Assembly: GCA_020636275.1 (NCBI GenBank)
Contig: JACJYD010000001.1
Coordinates: 2,074,719 to 2,138,718, forward strand
Reading direction: 5' to 3'
From: Lewinellaceae bacterium
GTDB taxonomy: Bacteria > Bacteroidota > Bacteroidia > Chitinophagales > Saprospiraceae
Length of the DNA stretch: 64,000 bases
This document shows, piece by piece, positions 20,099-29,350 of the stretch. The stretch's first letter is position 1, and each line of letters begins with the position of its first letter. The notes under the pieces were generated by a model. That model was not told where the DNA came from. It saw only the letters and a list, made by a program, of their open reading frames with translations, and ran no database searches. The position numbers and the translations under genes are program-made.

Positions 20099-22489
20099 TT
20101 AATTCCGCAGCGGTTTTCCTGTTTGCAAGATGTGCTGCATCCGTTCGAGCGACTTGGGCTCTCCGCAGAGACTGAGAAAAGCTTCCCGTTCCAGGTCAAG
20201 CAGGTATTGCTCGGACACTTGCTGTGGGGCGGTGAGGTCGCCGCCGCAGAGAACATTGGCCACCTTTTTTGCGATCACAATGTCGTGTTCGGTGGCGAAT
20301 CGTCCGAGAAATAGCTCGTTGGCCGCGACATAAAGTGCCCCCAATCCCTGCCGGCCCAGTACGAGAATATCTTCCCGGGGAATGGGCTGGGTGTAATGGT
20401 CTGCCAGCGCCAGCACTTTTTCCTTTGCCCGGGCGATATTGCGCGGGGTGTTGACCTCTACCTCGTCTTTTTGGTGTTGGAGGTAACCCAGTTTGTAAGC
20501 TTCATGTGCGGAGGTGGCGACCTGAGCGGTAGCGATGGTGCGGAACCGTTCGACCAACGAAGGGATTTGAACATCCCCTTCGAAGAAGGAATCCGACAGG
20601 CGCAGGGCGAATTCTTTGGTGCCACCGCCGCCGGGAATGACGCCCGAGCCTACTTCCACGAGGCCGATGTACGATTCAGCGGCACAGACGGAGGCATCGC
20701 AATGCATCAGCATTTCACAGCCACCGCCGAAGACATAGCCCTGGGTGGCAGCCACCACCGGGATCGAAGAGAACCGGCAGCGGGCCATCGTCTGCTGGAA
20801 CTGGTGGATGGCCATATTCAGCTCGTCGTATTCCTGTTGATAGGCCATCATGGCCACCATCATCAGGTTGGCGCCCACACTGAAGTTGGGGGCATTGTTG
20901 CCGATGACCAGGCCTGTCCACTTGCCCTCTTCCGCCAATTGGATCGACTCCATCATCCCGCGAAGAACACCCTCTCCAATCGTGTTCATCTTGCTGTTGA
21001 ACTCGAGGCATAGCACGCCATCCCCGATGTCGTGGAGCACTGTTTCGGTGGTCTGGTGCACCGGAGCCTGGTCGCGGTAATTGTCCAGGATGATGAATTC
21101 GCTCATGCTCGTTACCGGCAGGTAGGCGCCCTTGGGGATATCGTAGTAGAATTCCTGGCCTTTTTCGCGTTTATAGAAAGAGGAGATGCCTTTTTCGAGC
21201 ATCTTGCCGACCCACGGAGCGATGGTCAATCCTTGTGCGGTGGCCAGGTCAAGCCCTTCTTTCACGCCGATCATATCCCAATATTCGAAAGGCCCGTAGT
21301 CCCAGGCGAAGCCGGAACGCATAGCGTCGTCGATGCGGTACAATTCGTCGCTGATCTCTGGGACCCGGTTGGATACGTATGCAAACAGGCCAAGGAGGGA
21401 GCGGCGGATGTATTCGCCACCTTTGTCTTCCGCCCTGAACAAGGCCTTAATCCGCTTTCGGGGATCGTCGATCTGCTTGGCCAGGTCGAGACTGGGCAGC
21501 TTCACACGCTGAGTGGGTTCATACTCGAGCGTTTCCAGATTGAGCACATGGATAATGCTCTTTCCGTTCTCATCCTTTTGATCTGTTTTTTTGTAAAAGC
21601 CCTGGCCGCTTTTATTTCCGTAAAACTTATTTTCCGTCAGATGCGTCAGATAGCGGGGGAGTTTCAGGTCCTGGATGTACTTGTCATCCGGGCAATTGGC
21701 CTTCACGTCGTGGATAACGTGTACGGAGGTATCCAGCCCGACGAGATCGACCAGCCGGAAGGTTCCGGTTTTGGGGCGACCGAGGGGAGGGCCGGTAAGC
21801 CGGTCGACCTCTTCGACGCGCAAGCCCAGTTCATCCGCTAACTGGAAGGCATTGCCCAGGGAGAACAGGCCGATCCTGTTGGCGATGAAGGCTGGGGTAT
21901 CCTTGCACAATACGGACTGTTTACCCAGGTAGCGACTGCCGAAATCCATGAAAAAATCAACCACTTCTTTATCCGTATGAGGGGTGGGGATCACCTCCAG
22001 CAGCCGCAGGTAGCGGGGTGGATTGAAGAAGTGGGTGCCGCAAAAGTGGCGTTGAAAATCCTCACTGCGCCCCTCGGCCATCATTCGGATGGGGATGCCC
22101 GAAGTGTTGGAAGAGATCAAGGCGCCCGGTTTGCGGTATTTTTCGATCTTTTCAAACAACTGTTTCTTGATGTCCAGTCGTTCGACTACAACTTCCAGGA
22201 TCCAATCGCAACCGGCAATTTTAGAAAGGTCGTCTTCCAGGTTGCCGATCGAAATTCGTTTGGCAAAGTCCGGGTCGTAAAGAGAAGCGGGTTTGGCTTT
22301 CAAGGCGTTGTCCAGGCCGCGTTGTGTGATGGCATTTCGCGCTGCCGGGTCTTTTGCCTGGGATTCAGGTAGGTTGGGTGGAAGGATGTCCAACATCAAG
22401 ACTTCCAGGCCCACATTGGCAAAATGGCAGGCCAGGCCGGCTCCCATCAGGCCGGAGCCCAGCACTGCGACTTTTTTAATTCTTCTCAT
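20099..22489 (-). CDS. 3-hydroxyacyl-CoA dehydrogenase / enoyl-CoA hydratase fusion
   Basis: Encodes 796 residues. The N-terminal half is an NAD-binding 3-hydroxyacyl-CoA dehydrogenase (VLGSGLMGAGLACHFANVG at about residues 9-27; HFFNPPRYLRLLEVIP at about 152-168). The C-terminal part is a crotonase-fold hydratase (about 480-700, QGYVFGGGCEMLMHCD and oxyanion-hole glycines). The domain order is the reverse of E. coli FadB/FadJ and is typical of Bacteroidota and other bacteria with the 790-800-residue type. It carries out hydration of enoyl-CoA and NAD-linked oxidation in beta-oxidation, and is paired with the thiolase downstream. ATG at 22489. Confidence 0.92.
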   Translation of the reverse strand: MRRIKKVAVLGSGLMGAGLACHFANVGLEVLMLDILPPNLPESQAKDPAARNAITQRGLDNALKAKPASLYDPDFAKRISIGNLEDDLSKIAGCDWILEVVVERLDIKKQLFEKIEKYRKPGALISSNTSGIPIRMMAEGRSEDFQRHFCGTHFFNPPRYLRLLEVIPTPHTDKEVVDFFMDFGSRYLGKQSVLCKDTPAFIANRIGLFSLGNAFQLADELGLRVEEVDRLTGPPLGRPKTGTFRLVDLVGLDTSVHVIHDVKANCPDDKYIQDLKLPRYLTHLTENKFYGNKSGQGFYKKTDQKDENGKSIIHVLNLETLEYEPTQRVKLPSLDLAKQIDDPRKRIKALFRAEDKGGEYIRRSLLGLFAYVSNRVPEISDELYRIDDAMRSGFAWDYGPFEYWDMIGVKEGLDLATAQGLTIAPWVGKMLEKGISSFYKREKGQEFYYDIPKGAYLPVTSMSEFIILDNYRDQAPVHQTTETVLHDIGDGVLCLEFNSKMNTIGEGVLRGMMESIQLAEEGKWTGLVIGNNAPNFSVGANLMMVAMMAYQQEYDELNMAIHQFQQTMARCRFSSIPVVAATQGYVFGGGCEMLMHCDASVCAAESYIGLVEVGSGVIPGGGGTKEFALRLSDSFFEGDVQIPSLVERFRTIATAQVATSAHEAYKLGYLQHQKDEVEVNTPRNIARAKEKVLALADHYTQPIPREDILVLGRQGLGALYVAANELFLGRFATEHDIVIAKKVANVLCGGDLTAPQQVSEQYLLDLEREAFLSLCGEPKSLERMQHILQTGKPLRN

Positions 22490-22561
22490 GATGGCTATTT
22501 GAGATAGGCTGAATTTAGTTCCAGGACAAGTTTAGCGAAAATTCGCTGGAAAGGCAATTTT

Positions 22562-22640
22562 TTTAGTTTATTAGTTGATAAGGGCATAAGTTTTTGGAGA
22601 AGCTTCAAAAACTTATGCCCTTATCAACTCAAAAACTCAA
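22562..22640. repeat. Simple-sequence hairpin with 22-bp perfect core
   Basis: The perfect arms are 22574-22595 and 22607-22628 with an 11-base loop. Outer flanks continue as imperfect TTTAGTTTATTAG / CTCAAAAACTC complements. It lies in the divergent gap between the beta-oxidation operon and the exbB-type gene. Confidence 0.85.
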
Positions 22641-22747
22641 TATTGTAATGCATTTTAACGTTTCCTCCCTTTGTAAGCCGAACTTTTGCTAATTTAGCTA
22701 CCTCATTTGGAAAGCGAAAACCTTCTGCACACTTAAACATTTAACGC

Positions 22748-23440
22748 ATGCTCACAGAAAGCCTGTTGTTGTTATTTCAAAGCACCGACATTGAACGCCC
22801 GGTTGAAAAGAGCCAGAGTTTATTTGACATCATCGTGAAGAGCGGTCCCGTGGGGATCGCGATCGTGTTGGTCTTGATCTTATTATCCTTTATCGCCCTC
22901 TACATTTTCGTGGAACGCTACCTGAACATTCAGCGTGCCGGGCGGATCGACGAGAGCTTTATTCACAATATCCGGGCCAATGTGGCTTCCGGAAACATCC
23001 AGGCGGCCAAGGCCCTGTGTCAGTCGACCGACTCGCCGGTGGCCCGCATGGTGGAAAAAGGCCTGATGCGGATCGGTAAGCCCCTCCGCGACATCGATGC
23101 CGCCATTGAGAACGTGGGTAACCTCGAGATCTTCAAGCTGGAGAAGAACCTATCCACGCTGGCCAGTATCGCCGGCTCGGCGCCGATGATCGGATTCTTC
23201 GGTACTGTGACGGGTATGATCATGGCCTTTTACAACATGGCCACCCAGGAGAATGTCACCCCGGATGTATTGGCCGGCGGTATTTACCAGGCTCTGCTGA
23301 CCACGGCCATGGGGCTCTTTGTGGGTATCTTCGCCCTGGTCGGATACAACCTGCTCGTAGCCGCCGTGGAAAAGGTCGTTTTTAAAATGGAGCGCACCTC
23401 CATGGAGTTTATGGATTTGCTTCAGGAACCGGCTTCTTAA
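22748..23440 (+). CDS. exbB: MotA/TolQ/ExbB-type proton channel protein
   Basis: Encodes a 230-residue inner-membrane protein with three transmembrane helices (about 35-58, 138-160, 178-203). It carries the family core LSTLASIAGSAPMIGFFGTVTGMI and the following YQALLTTAMGLFVGIFALVGYN. Together with ExbD it forms a proton-driven motor that energises TonB. It is the first gene of an operon with two exbD genes and a TonB-like gene. The start is the ATG at 22748. Confidence 0.92.
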   Translation: MLTESLLLLFQSTDIERPVEKSQSLFDIIVKSGPVGIAIVLVLILLSFIALYIFVERYLNIQRAGRIDESFIHNIRANVASGNIQAAKALCQSTDSPVARMVEKGLMRIGKPLRDIDAAIENVGNLEIFKLEKNLSTLASIAGSAPMIGFFGTVTGMIMAFYNMATQENVTPDVLAGGIYQALLTTAMGLFVGIFALVGYNLLVAAVEKVVFKMERTSMEFMDLLQEPAS

Positions 23441-23442
23441 AT

Positions 23443-23527
23443 AGTTGAAAAGTTGAATGGTTGAAGAGTTGATAGTTATAGAGACCTTTTCAACTTTTCA
23501 ACTTTTCAACTTTTCAACTTTTCAACT
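23443..23527. repeat. Simple-sequence hairpin, GTTGAAAAGTTGAA family
   Basis: Tandem AGTTGAAAAGTTGAA-like units on the left arm face TTTTCAACTTTTCAACT units on the right arm, imperfectly paired. It fills the exbB-exbD gap inside an operon. Confidence 0.8.
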
Positions 23528-23535
23528 GAAGATAT

Positions 23536-23937
23536 ATGGGATTAAAAAAGCGAAATAGAGCCAATGCAGAATTTAGCATGTCGTCGCTGACTGACATCAT
23601 CTTCCTGTTATTGATCTTTTTCATGCTGACCTCCACGCTCGTCAAAATAGAAGCTTTCGACCTTCCGGAATCGGATTCCAAAACGGTGGCGCCCACTTCG
23701 GCGATCGTGACGATCGATCAATCGGGTAAATATGCACTGAACAGCAAGCCGATTACGATGAGCAGCCTGGAACAGTCGCTTCGCGGCGAATTGAAAGATG
23801 CCGGCAACCGGGAGGACTACACGATCACTATTGTGGCGGAAAAGGGAACTCCTTTTGAACGGGTGATAGACGTCATGCAGATCGCCGGAAAACTCCGGGT
23901 GAAAGCCATTTTGGCCACCCAGCCTAAAAAAAGCTAG
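23536..23937 (+). CDS. exbD: ExbD/TolR-family protein, copy 1
   Basis: Encodes 133 residues. A short cytoplasmic N-terminus is followed by one transmembrane helix at about 20-40 (SLTDIIFLLLIFFMLTS) with the conserved Asp (residue about 20) that relays protons. A periplasmic domain follows (GTPFERVIDVMQIAGK). It pairs with the ExbB-like protein upstream. Two bases separate it from the second exbD copy, so the two are translated together. Confidence 0.92.
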   Translation: MGLKKRNRANAEFSMSSLTDIIFLLLIFFMLTSTLVKIEAFDLPESDSKTVAPTSAIVTIDQSGKYALNSKPITMSSLEQSLRGELKDAGNREDYTITIVAEKGTPFERVIDVMQIAGKLRVKAILATQPKKS

Positions 23938-23939
23938 CC

Positions 23940-24341
23940 ATGGCACTTAAGAAACGCATAAAGGTGACGGCCACCTTCAATATGTCGTCGCTGACCGACA
24001 TCATCTTCCTGTTGTTGATCTTTTTCATGCTGACTTCCGGTCTGGTGGCGCCCAATGCCCTCAACCTGAAGTTGCCGGGATCTTCCCGCCAAACCACCCC
24101 TTCCACTGACCGCCTCGACGATGTAGCCGTCGATGCTACCGGCCGCTTTTTTCTAAACGGCCGCCGATCCTCCCTGGCAGAGCTGGAGTCGGAACTGGGG
24201 CGCAAGGCTTCCCGAAGCAGCAAAAAGTTGCAAATCGTGCTTTCCCCCGACGGGCAGGCGCCCACCGAAGCCGTCGTGGCCGTGATGGATATCGCGCTTC
24301 GCTACGATATCGAAGCGATCCTGGCGGCGGAACAAAAGTAA
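23940..24341 (+). CDS. exbD: ExbD/TolR-family protein, copy 2
   Basis: Encodes 133 residues, the same length as copy 1, with an almost identical membrane block (MSSLTDIIFLLLIFFMLTS) but a divergent periplasmic part (APTEAVVAVMDIALRYDIEA). Tandem, non-identical ExbD proteins are common in Bacteroidota and probably form a heteromeric ExbD component. The start ATG at 23940 directly follows the stop of copy 1. Confidence 0.92.
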   Translation: MALKKRIKVTATFNMSSLTDIIFLLLIFFMLTSGLVAPNALNLKLPGSSRQTTPSTDRLDDVAVDATGRFFLNGRRSSLAELESELGRKASRSSKKLQIVLSPDGQAPTEAVVAVMDIALRYDIEAILAAEQK

Positions 24342-24505
24342 TTCCACCTTCTCAATTGCTTCGGCCGGAAGACCCGGTACGGGGTGTTAACAATATCAAA
24401 AACAGGGACTTATTGGAATACTTTTGCAGCGAAATGCGTTTTCCAGAATAGACCAAGTTCAGAGAAAGCGGGAGGAACCTTCCGTCTCTGCGAAAAAATC
24501 AGCTT

Positions 24506-25387
24506 ATGGACTACTTAATGCATAGAAAAGAGGAACAAAATAGGCGCAAGGGCATAATCACCAGTGTGATCTTCCATACCCTGCTGCTTGCCATTCTCAT
24601 CCTTCCCCTGCTTACCTACCCCGACCCGCCTCCCGGGCAGGAGGGTATCCTGGTAAATCTGGGCGGCGATTTCGGACAGGGCGTTGAAAATGCCCCGGAA
24701 GGCGAACCCGAAGCTGCTGTCGAAGAAGTAACTCCGCCAACCCCGGAACCCAAGCCCGAAACTGAGCCCGTCAAACAACCGCAGAAGGAGGTGGTGAAGG
24801 AAAAGCCGGTAACCAACCCGACCCCCAAAAAAGAAGTGGTCAAAACGGAAGACCCCAATGCAGTAGCCCTCCGAAAGCAGAAGGAAGAAGAAGCCCGGGT
24901 CAAAGCTCAGCAAGAAGCAGAAGCCAAAGCCAAGGCCGATGCGGAAGCTAAGGCAAAAGCTGATGCAGAAGCCAAAGCTAAAGCCCTCAAAGATAAGCTT
25001 GGCGGCGCTTTTGGCGGCGGCGATGGCACCGGAAAAGGCAACACTGGGCAGCAAGGCAACCAGGGCGATAAGAACGGCGACCCCAATGCCAAAAACCTCG
25101 AAGGCATCAGCACGGGCGCCGGACAAGTTGGTGGCGGCCTGGGTAACCGGGGCGTGGTCAGCTCACCCCGGATTCAGGACAACTCCCAGAAAACAGGGGT
25201 GGTCGTCATCAAAGTTTGCGTCGACGCAAACGGAAATGTGACAACCGCTGATTTTACCCTCTCCGGCTCTACTACCCAAGACAGCCAGCTGAGAGACCTG
25301 GCCATCCGGAACGCCCGCAGTTGGAAATTCGCCAAAGGAGACGACGGACAGTGCGGGACCATCCGGTATGAATTTAAAGTGCAGTAG
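24506..25387 (+). CDS. tonB: TonB-like energy transducer with TolA-like alanine/lysine linker
   Basis: Encodes 293 residues: one N-terminal transmembrane helix (about 17-38, SVIFHTLLLAILILPLLTY), a Pro/Glu/Lys-rich stretch, an Ala/Lys/Asp/Glu heptad-like helix (about 132-165, AEAKAKADAEAKAKADAEAK), a Gly/Asn-rich stretch, and a C-terminal TonB/TolA-type domain (about 225-293). The helical AKA repeat is typical of TolA, whereas the operon (ExbB-ExbD-ExbD) suggests TonB. It is best called a TonB/TolA-type transducer that spans the periplasm. It would power receptors such as the one at 3602. Confidence 0.85.
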   Translation: MDYLMHRKEEQNRRKGIITSVIFHTLLLAILILPLLTYPDPPPGQEGILVNLGGDFGQGVENAPEGEPEAAVEEVTPPTPEPKPETEPVKQPQKEVVKEKPVTNPTPKKEVVKTEDPNAVALRKQKEEEARVKAQQEAEAKAKADAEAKAKADAEAKAKALKDKLGGAFGGGDGTGKGNTGQQGNQGDKNGDPNAKNLEGISTGAGQVGGGLGNRGVVSSPRIQDNSQKTGVVVIKVCVDANGNVTTADFTLSGSTTQDSQLRDLAIRNARSWKFAKGDDGQCGTIRYEFKVQ

Positions 25388-25454
25388 TCAAAACTGATAT
25401 TATCGCATAGACAATTGCTATGCGATCGTCATCGCAATGCAAGTTATTGCAGAA

Positions 25455-25495
25455 CAAAAAAAAGCCCGCCCCGGGTATCCGGGGCGGGCGATTTA
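25455..25495. terminator. Bidirectional terminator
   Basis: A perfect 11-bp GC stem with a 4-base loop, with an A-run on the left side (a T-run when read on the minus strand) and ATTTATT on the right. It lies between the convergent tonB-like gene and the secreted-protein gene at 25537. Confidence 0.9.
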
Positions 25496-25536
25496 TTGTA
25501 TTATCCGCTGAACGATAATCAAAATTGTCGGGGGGA

Positions 25537-25977
25537 TTATTCATAGACCTTGCCGTGTACCCTTTGCACGATATCTTTGGAGGGCATTTGGGGCCCTTCC
25601 TTCCACTCCAGCAGGATACCATCCACCTTCAGATCATCCCGGTATACGGCCGTTAATCCATTGTAAACGACCAGCGTTGCTTGTTGGCGAACCTCCAGTA
25701 CAGCATTGGAATCCAGAAGGATCGAATTGGCTTCGGCAACTCCGTGTTCAATGACGGGGTTGGAACGGGATCCCGAAGAAACATCCGGGATGACGACATC
25801 CGTCATGTTATTCGGAACCTGGTAGTTGCTCCAGTTTTTGGGGCAGTTCCATTGGTTCTCCATCCCCGGTGTGCCACCAACCCAGTAGTTGAGCCGCTGG
25901 GAGAACGCGGGCGATACGAGAGCCAGCAAAGAAGCGGAAAAAAAGAACCGGACGAGGACGAGGGACAGGGATTTCAT
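25537..25977 (-). CDS. Secreted protein of unknown function
   Basis: Encodes 146 residues with a signal peptide to about residue 26 (LVSPAFSQ). The mature start YWVGGTPGMENQWNCPKNWS resembles the GxGNWSxxxNWS entry motif of Bacteroidota secreted beta-helix proteins. Two beta-rich stretches follow. There is no sorting domain, so it may be a truncated relative of a larger beta-helix protein or a small periplasmic protein. I do not recognise a function. Confidence 0.65.
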   Translation of the reverse strand: MKSLSLVLVRFFFSASLLALVSPAFSQRLNYWVGGTPGMENQWNCPKNWSNYQVPNNMTDVVIPDVSSGSRSNPVIEHGVAEANSILLDSNAVLEVRQQATLVVYNGLTAVYRDDLKVDGILLEWKEGPQMPSKDIVQRVHGKVYE

Positions 25978-26211
25978 GACTAGCAGTTTTGAAGTTAATA
26001 AATGGGTAATTAAGTCGATTTTCCGTTATTCATAAGTGCTTTTTATTTTGCGTTTGGTATGAAACAAATATGCCCCCCAAACCCGACGAAAAACGATTTT
26101 GCTCGACGAACGGATATCAAAACTCGGCGAATCTGGTGAAAAGTTGGGCCTTTGGAATAATTTAAGAATATTTGTTAAAATTTTAACAATTCACAAAATA
26201 ATTTTCTGCAA

Positions 26212-27228
26212 ATGAAGATCGATGACAAATATGACCCCGGTTTTTTCCGGGCAGATGCGGCCAGATATGAGCGGATGGAATATCGCCGTTGCGGCAAAAG
26301 CGGCCTCCGACTGCCGGCGTTGTCCGTCGGTCTGTGGCACAATTTTGGCCACACCGACGACCTGGAGAAAGCGCGGAATATCCTGCGCACCAGCTTCGAC
26401 CACGGCATCACGCATTTCGACCTGGCCAACAACTACGGCCCGCCTTTCGGAGCTGCGGAGGAGAATTTCGGTCGCCTGTTCCGGAAAGACTGGGCGCCCT
26501 ACCGCGATGAACTAATCCTGTCGACGAAAGCGGGGTGGGATATGTGGCCGGGCCCATATGGCAATTTCGGATCCAGGAAGTACCTCATCGCCAGCCTCGA
26601 TCAAAGCCTGCGCCGCATGGGTGTCGATTACGTGGATATCTTTTACCACCACCGGCCTGACCCACAGACGCCGCTGGAAGAGACCATGGGGGCCCTGGAC
26701 CATATCGTGCGGCAAGGAAAGGCACTTTATGCCGGAATTTCTCAATACAAACCGGAGGAAACCGCCCGGGCGGCCGCGATCCTTCGCCAAATGGGTACAC
26801 CCCTGCTGATCCACCAACCGCGTTACAGCATGCTCGACCGCTGGGTGGAGGATGGCTTGCTCGATACCCTCGAGCAGGAAGGTGTTGGGGCGATCGCCTT
26901 TTCCCCACTCGAACAGGGACTATTGACCGACAGATACCTGCAGGGGTTTCCCGAGGACTCCCGGGCCGTGCGCGACGGCCGCTACCTGCGAAAGGACCGG
27001 ATCAGCGGCGAGAGGCTCGAACTGGTTCGCCGGTTGAATGCCATTGCCCAAAAACGCGGGCAAACCCTGGCCCAAATGGCCATTGCCTGGTTGCTTAAAG
27101 ACCAGCGGATCACCTCGGTGCTGGTGGGCGCCAGCAGTCCGAAGCAGATGCTGGATAATATCGGGGCGTTGGAACAATTGGCGTTTGAGCGGGAGGAACT
27201 GGATCAGATCGAAGCCATACTAAAATAG
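26212..27228 (+). CDS. Aldo/keto reductase, YghZ/glyceraldehyde-phosphate reductase type
   Basis: Encodes a 338-residue TIM-barrel NADPH-dependent oxidoreductase. The catalytic tetrad is visible as Asp and Tyr in THFDLANNYG (about 65-74), Lys in ILSTKAGWD (about 104), and His in DIFYHHRPDP (about 145). The NADP-binding end SVLVGASSPKQMLDNI is present. The start at 26212 is supported because the family has a 20-residue segment before MEYRRCGKSGLRLP. It is close to the L-glyceraldehyde-3-phosphate reductase group. It has its own promoter region (25978-26211, AT-rich, nothing else seen). Confidence 0.9.
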   Translation: MKIDDKYDPGFFRADAARYERMEYRRCGKSGLRLPALSVGLWHNFGHTDDLEKARNILRTSFDHGITHFDLANNYGPPFGAAEENFGRLFRKDWAPYRDELILSTKAGWDMWPGPYGNFGSRKYLIASLDQSLRRMGVDYVDIFYHHRPDPQTPLEETMGALDHIVRQGKALYAGISQYKPEETARAAAILRQMGTPLLIHQPRYSMLDRWVEDGLLDTLEQEGVGAIAFSPLEQGLLTDRYLQGFPEDSRAVRDGRYLRKDRISGERLELVRRLNAIAQKRGQTLAQMAIAWLLKDQRITSVLVGASSPKQMLDNIGALEQLAFEREELDQIEAILK

Positions 27229-27279
27229 GGGGATGGAATATTTTTATTAAATTGAAGTGAAATACCAAAAAACAACCAC

Positions 27280-28467
27280 ATGAAAAACTTCTATCTATCG
27301 ATTTTCGCTTCCTTGTTCCTGTCCCTTTCCCTCCCTGCCCAGCAGTGGGACACCCTTGCTCCCATCCCCGAGCCGCTGACCTTTCCGGTTACGGCGGTGG
27401 TTGACGGGCGCATCCACATCATGGGGGGCGGTGGCACGGGGGGAGCGACTGCTGCTCATTACGCCTACGATCCCGCCACCAATACCTGGGAAACCAAGGC
27501 TCCGGTGCCCTACCTGGCCCAGCAGCCGGCCGGTACTGCCGTAAACGGAAAGATCCATTACTTTGGGGGCGGATATCCCAATACGGGTACTCCGCTCAAG
27601 GATCACTATATCTACGATCCGGTGTCCGATTCCTGGACCCAGGCGGCCGACCTTACGGCGCCCCGGGCCATTCATTACGCGGTCAACCTCGACGAGGTAT
27701 TGTATAGCCTCGGCGGGCAGGGAATGGCCAATTTGTGTCAGACCTACGATGCCGTCAACGATCAGTGGATCACCAAAAACCCTTTGCCCGACAACAGTTT
27801 CTGGTATGGGGCTCATGTACCGACCGGTGGGCATATCTACCGCTTTTGCGGAGGGGGATACACCGCCCCGGTCAATAAAGCCCACAAATACGATCCGGTG
27901 ACGGACTCCTGGTCCCCCCTGCCCAACATGCCCAATGCTATCCACGCCCTGCGCGGGGCGGCGATCGGCGACCAGATCTTTCTGGTAGGCGGTTATTTCG
28001 ATTTTCTGGAACGGGATGAGGTTTGGATCTTCGACACCAATACAGAGACCTATAGCACCGGCACTCCACTTCCCATCGGGCGTGCCTATCACAACCTCGT
28101 AGCATTGGATAGCTGTCTGTACGTTTTGGGAGGAAACAACGCCATCAACGAAACCGTACGTACCCAGTTGCTCAGATTATGTCCGTTTGAAACACCATCC
28201 GGCGTACAGGAAACGGTTCTGGTTAACTCCATTTCAGCTACTTATTATGGCGGACAATTGAGCGTCCAGCTTCCCGAACTTTCCTCCGCCGGTACGGTCC
28301 AATTGGCTTTGTACGATCTCAATGGCCGGCAGGTTTGGCTGGAAAAATTGAATAGCGGCGCGGATGGAACGGTAGAAACCCGGCTTCCCGGAATGGCGCC
28401 GGCGGTGTATTTCCTTCAGGTGAAAACAGAGGGGGAGTTATTTAGTGGGAAGGTTTTTGTGTATTGA
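27280..28467 (+). CDS. Secreted Kelch-repeat protein with T9SS type A sorting domain
   Basis: Encodes 395 residues: a signal peptide (LSLSLPAQ, end about 21), then five or six Kelch-like repeats (about 25-300) with the typical GG and spaced Tyr/Trp (YDPATNTWETKAP, YDPVSDSWTQAAD, YDPVTDSWSPLPN). A C-terminal sorting domain follows (about 310-395, LALYDLNGRQVWLEKL to GKVFVY). It probably folds as a surface-attached beta-propeller that binds a ligand. It follows the reductase gene by 51 bp but need not share its function. Confidence 0.86.
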   Translation: MKNFYLSIFASLFLSLSLPAQQWDTLAPIPEPLTFPVTAVVDGRIHIMGGGGTGGATAAHYAYDPATNTWETKAPVPYLAQQPAGTAVNGKIHYFGGGYPNTGTPLKDHYIYDPVSDSWTQAADLTAPRAIHYAVNLDEVLYSLGGQGMANLCQTYDAVNDQWITKNPLPDNSFWYGAHVPTGGHIYRFCGGGYTAPVNKAHKYDPVTDSWSPLPNMPNAIHALRGAAIGDQIFLVGGYFDFLERDEVWIFDTNTETYSTGTPLPIGRAYHNLVALDSCLYVLGGNNAINETVRTQLLRLCPFETPSGVQETVLVNSISATYYGGQLSVQLPELSSAGTVQLALYDLNGRQVWLEKLNSGADGTVETRLPGMAPAVYFLQVKTEGELFSGKVFVY

Positions 28468-28533
28468 TTTTTGAGGGGACGTGGATTTTTTAGTATATAG
28501 ATCATAACAAAACAGTGTGCTAAAAAAGACAAC

Positions 28534-29301
28534 ATGAAACAGGTTCTTCTTTTAACTATATTGGTAGGTCTTCGCGTACTTTCCATTGCTCAGATCGGTA
28601 ATCCGGCGCCCGATTTCACCGCTACCGACGTGTATGGTCATACACACCACCTTTACGAATACCTGGAGCAAGGTAAGGTCGTGGTGTTGGATTTCTTTTT
28701 CACTACCTGCGGCCCTTGCCAGTTTTACAGTCCGCAGGTGAACCTGGCTTATGAGAAATACGGCTGCAATACGGCCAACGTCGTATTCATCGCCATCGAT
28801 TACGGCGATACGGATGCGATGGTGGAGACCTACGACGCGGCTTATGCTATCAAATTTCCTTCGATCAGCGGGGTGGAGGGCGGCGGCAATGCGATCGTCT
28901 CCTCCTACGGGGTGATCGGTTTTCCCACCTTTTACGTCATCGACGGGAGCAAGACGATCATCGAGGAGATCGATCCGCCTACCTTGCAGGTATTCGATTT
29001 CCGGTTCGGGCAGCACGGAATCCTGCCGGCTGATTGCGAGCCTTTGGGGGTAGAGGAAGCAACTACACCTCAGGCGTTTCGCCTTTTCCCCAATCCCATT
29101 CAAGACGGCCTTTTGACTGTGGAGTGGCCAGAGGGAAACATGGGAGTGATGGAGATCTTTGATGTGGCGGGGAAATTGGTTTGGACGGAGTCGTTTGGGA
29201 CCTCTTCCCGCCCCACCCGAATAGAATTAGGATGGCTTCGCCCGGGAGTATATTGGGTAAAATGGAATAACGGTACTTGCCAGAAGCTGATCAAGCTATA
29301 A
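28534..29301 (+). CDS. Secreted TlpA/thioredoxin-like protein with T9SS type A sorting domain
   Basis: Encodes 255 residues. After the signal peptide (to about 20, SIAQ) comes a thioredoxin fold (about 22-165) with the redox motif CGPC in FFFTTCGPCQFYSPQ (about 67-70) and the cis-Pro in VIGFPTFYVID. A sorting domain occupies about 175-255 and ends QKLIKL. It would be an extracellular or surface thiol-disulfide or disulfide-reducing protein, an uncommon pairing of a thioredoxin fold with T9SS export. Its last codons are part of a 31-bp palindrome shared with the convergent gene. Confidence 0.87.
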   Translation: MKQVLLLTILVGLRVLSIAQIGNPAPDFTATDVYGHTHHLYEYLEQGKVVVLDFFFTTCGPCQFYSPQVNLAYEKYGCNTANVVFIAIDYGDTDAMVETYDAAYAIKFPSISGVEGGGNAIVSSYGVIGFPTFYVIDGSKTIIEEIDPPTLQVFDFRFGQHGILPADCEPLGVEEATTPQAFRLFPNPIQDGLLTVEWPEGNMGVMEIFDVAGKLVWTESFGTSSRPTRIELGWLRPGVYWVKWNNGTCQKLIKL

Positions 29302-29350
29302 AAAGAAAGGGGCCAGAACGGCCCCTTTCTTTTTATAGCTTGATCAGCTT
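29284..29350. terminator. 31-bp perfect palindrome formed by two convergent gene ends
   Basis: Arms 29284-29314 and 29320-29350 are perfect complements with a 5-base loop. Each arm contains the last five codons (KLIKL), the stop and the 3' tail of one of the two convergent T9SS cargo genes. It should terminate transcription in both directions. Confidence 0.9.
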
